Source of the DNA: Candidatus Saccharimonadota bacterium
GTDB lineage: Bacteria > Patescibacteriota > Saccharimonadia > Saccharimonadales > UBA10212
Direction of reading: 5' to 3'
NCBI GenBank assembly: GCA_028288985.1
Contig: JAQGHE010000026.1
Span: 1-11,902 of the forward strand
Length of the DNA: 11,902 nucleotides
Numbering within the stretch: the first letter of the stretch is position 1; each line of letters starts with the position of its first letter. Position numbers and translations under genes: made by a program. Shown here piece after piece: positions 10,701-11,902 of this stretch. The notes under the pieces are model-generated. The model worked only from the letters and a program-made list of their open reading frames with translations, was not told the origin of the DNA and did not search any database.

Positions 10701-11351
10701 TTAGGCTTCTTTTTCGCCGGTGGCTTGTTCGCCTTCGGCAGCCTCAGCTTCTGCGCCCTCAGCGGGTTCTTCAGCGGCCTCTTCAGACATTTGAGCTTTG
10801 GTTTCAACTACTGATGCGATCGGGTAGTCCATCTCTGTAAGGATCGTGACCCCCTCGGGGGCTTTTATATCGGCAACAGTCAATTTGTCGTGCAGTTCAA
10901 CCAACTTCGAGGCATCGACTGTCAGCTCATCGGGTAAGTTCTTAGGCAAGGCTTCTATCTGGACCACGTCCAACTGGTGAAGCAGCATTAGACCGACTTT
11001 CTCAGCCGGGGCATCGCCAACCAGATGAACAGGAACTTCCGCTTCAACTTTCTCATCACGGCGGATAGCCTGGAACACCACGTGCAGCAGAGTCTGCTTG
11101 ACCGGATTGAAGTGAGCGTCTTTTATAAGCGCCAAGTACCGCTGTGAACCGATATGAAGCTCCAGCGGGTGGTGCTTGCCGGCTTCGCGGTAAATTTTGG
11201 TCAGTTCTTTTTGAGATGCCATGACGTGGACAGATTCCTGCCCATGGTTATGGATAACGGCTGGGACAAAGCCCTCGCTGCGCAGCGAGTTGAGTCCTTT
11301 GCCCATTACTGTTCGTTCTTCTAGAACGACTGGTTCGTCAACGCTAGACAT
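10701..11351 (-). CDS. rplY: 50S ribosomal protein bL25, CTC/TL5 form (216 aa)
   Basis: bL25 binds 5S rRNA in the large subunit; this is the long two-domain form. The N-terminal 5S-binding domain covers about residues 5-95 (GKGLNSLRSEGFVPAVIHNHG, YLALIKDAHFNPVKQTLLHVVF), with the conserved LR..G.VPAV core. The C-terminal TL5 domain covers about 96-187 (VPVHLVGDAPAEKVG, LPDELTVDASKL, ITILTEMDYPIASVV-like ending). A disordered Glu/Ala-rich tail follows (about 188-216), common in CTC proteins. GGAGG lies 11 nt before ATG 11351. A perfect extended -10 lies upstream. It heads the reverse-strand run, although a 156-nt structured gap separates it from trhO. Confidence 0.95.
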   Translation of the reverse strand: MSSVDEPVVLEERTVMGKGLNSLRSEGFVPAVIHNHGQESVHVMASQKELTKIYREAGKHHPLELHIGSQRYLALIKDAHFNPVKQTLLHVVFQAIRRDEKVEAEVPVHLVGDAPAEKVGLMLLHQLDVVQIEALPKNLPDELTVDASKLVELHDKLTVADIKAPEGVTILTEMDYPIASVVETKAQMSEEAAEEPAEGAEAEAAEGEQATGEKEA

Positions 11352-11384
11352 AAAAAAATAAACCTCCGATAGTTCTTGATCATT

Positions 11385-11393
11385 ATTATAGCA
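11385..11393 (-). promoter_or_regulatory. Extended -10 promoter of rplY
   Basis: The reverse strand reads TGCTATAAT (11393-11385), a perfect extended -10 consensus. The start would be near 11378, giving a leader of about 27 nt with the SD. No strong -35 is seen. Confidence 0.7.
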
Positions 11394-11453
11394 GATTTAA
11401 GGTGTAAAGTTGCTTCATTTAACAAAAGTGTGCCTCGCAAATAGATTCTGGCT

Positions 11454-11459
11454 TACAAT
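11454..11459 (+). promoter_or_regulatory. Possible -10 box of the DedA gene
   Basis: TACAAT ends 9 nt before the ATG at 11469, so use of this box would give an almost leaderless message. GAGG (11460-11463) would then lie upstream of the transcript start. The -35 is poor, so this is tentative. Confidence 0.3.
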
Positions 11460-11468
11460 GAGGCTAGG

Positions 11469-11902
11469 ATGTTTGACGCACATAGTCTGCTGCAGGCTGG
11501 GAGTCTTTTGCTGATTGGCTTGGTTATCTTTGCCGAGAGCGGACTGCTGCTGGGCCTTTTATTCCCCGGAGATACTCTATTGATAGCCGGTGGCATCTTC
11601 GCGGCTGAACATAGGCTGCCGCTAGGGTACTTGATACTTACCGTGACAATAGCAACCATATTGGGGTATCAGCTTGGTTATTACCTAGGTCGCACCGCTG
11701 GTCCGCGGATTTTTAAACGGAAGGACGGCATCTTATTCCGCGAGGATTATATGCGCTCCACCGAAAGTTTCTTTAAGCGCCACGGCTGGCAGGCCGTTTT
11801 ATTTGCCCGCTTCATAGCCGTAGTGCGTACCGTGGCCCCGCTGGTTGCCGGCGTTGGTAGAATGAATCTGCGCACTTTTACGCTTTTTAACATCGTAGGC
11901 GG
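11469..11902 (+). CDS. DedA/SNARE-associated-type membrane protein, N-terminal part (cut by window edge)
   Basis: The frame is open from ATG 11469 to the window end (144 codons seen). It shows DedA-family features in order: ESGLLLGLLFPGDTLLIAGG (residues 23-42) with the conserved E and PGD, a second membrane stretch YLILTVTIATILGYQLGYYLGR, then the FFKRHGWQAVLFARFIAVVRT region and PLVAGVGRMNLRTF. DedA proteins are polytopic membrane proteins; some flip undecaprenyl phosphate or phosphatidylethanolamine, and others affect proton-motive force and envelope integrity. The usual RFIP proline before the VRT motif is Ala here. GAGG lies 5 nt before the start. It is transcribed divergently from rplY across a 117-nt gap. 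Confidence 0.88.
   Translation, partial: MFDAHSLLQAGSLLLIGLVIFAESGLLLGLLFPGDTLLIAGGIFAAEHRLPLGYLILTVTIATILGYQLGYYLGRTAGPRIFKRKDGILFREDYMRSTESFFKRHGWQAVLFARFIAVVRTVAPLVAGVGRMNLRTFTLFNIVG

Noticed and set aside
10586..10807. 73-aa Lys/Pro-rich reverse open frame overlapping the end of rplY
   Set aside because: Frame-shifted reading of the Glu/Ala-rich tail codons of bL25 and the non-coding gap; no SD.

Overview
The window looks like a chromosomal piece of a Patescibacteria/CPR bacterium, most likely Saccharibacteria-like. This is inferred from gene content, compact layout and divergent versions of housekeeping proteins; no lineage marker such as rRNA is present. TGA is used as a stop codon in several genes, so the SR1/Gracilibacteria code is not in use.

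Layout. Positions 1-660 hold the end of a tRNA-Leu and a complete tRNA-Val(UAC), followed by about 500 nt of non-coding structured DNA. Then come a small convergent pair of genes (726-947 forward, 1001-1141 reverse) sharing a bidirectional terminator. From 1230 to 2304 a reverse-strand unit runs tRNA-Cys(GCA), a hypothetical gene, tRNA-Leu(UAA), and another non-coding structured array. A GlcD-like FAD oxidoreductase follows on the reverse strand. A forward unit starts with tRNA-Leu(CAG), a third copy of the structured elements, then a three-gene cassette of unknowns (4568-5472) and a hairpin-rich 3' region. Positions 5637-11351 are a reverse-strand housekeeping run: ribosomal protein bL25, tRNA hydroxylase TrhO, UvrC, a four-helix membrane protein, SecG and a membrane-anchored family 5 solute-binding protein. 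A divergent DedA gene runs off the right end.

The most notable signal is a family of structured non-coding elements downstream of three tRNA genes. Every element ends in a copy of the 3' end of its own tRNA: GTCCCTCAGCG after tRNA-Val, GTCCCTCCTTG after tRNA-Leu(UAA), and 20 nt ending CCCCAC after tRNA-Leu(CAG). The bodies are homologous between loci and show compensatory base changes in their hairpins, while the tRNA-derived ends follow the local tRNA. The arrangement recalls the tRNA-tail repeats (RtT RNA) distal to E. coli tyrT, and also the attL/attR duplications left by integration at tRNA 3' ends. I do not recognise these elements as a described family.

Other points of interest are a UvrC without any cysteine (so no Fe-S cluster), a GlcD-like protein with all expected metal ligands replaced, a tRNA-Val with an A-G mismatch in the acceptor stem, a tRNA-Cys with G at position 55, and promoters that repeatedly use an extended -10 box of the form TGCTAnnAT.
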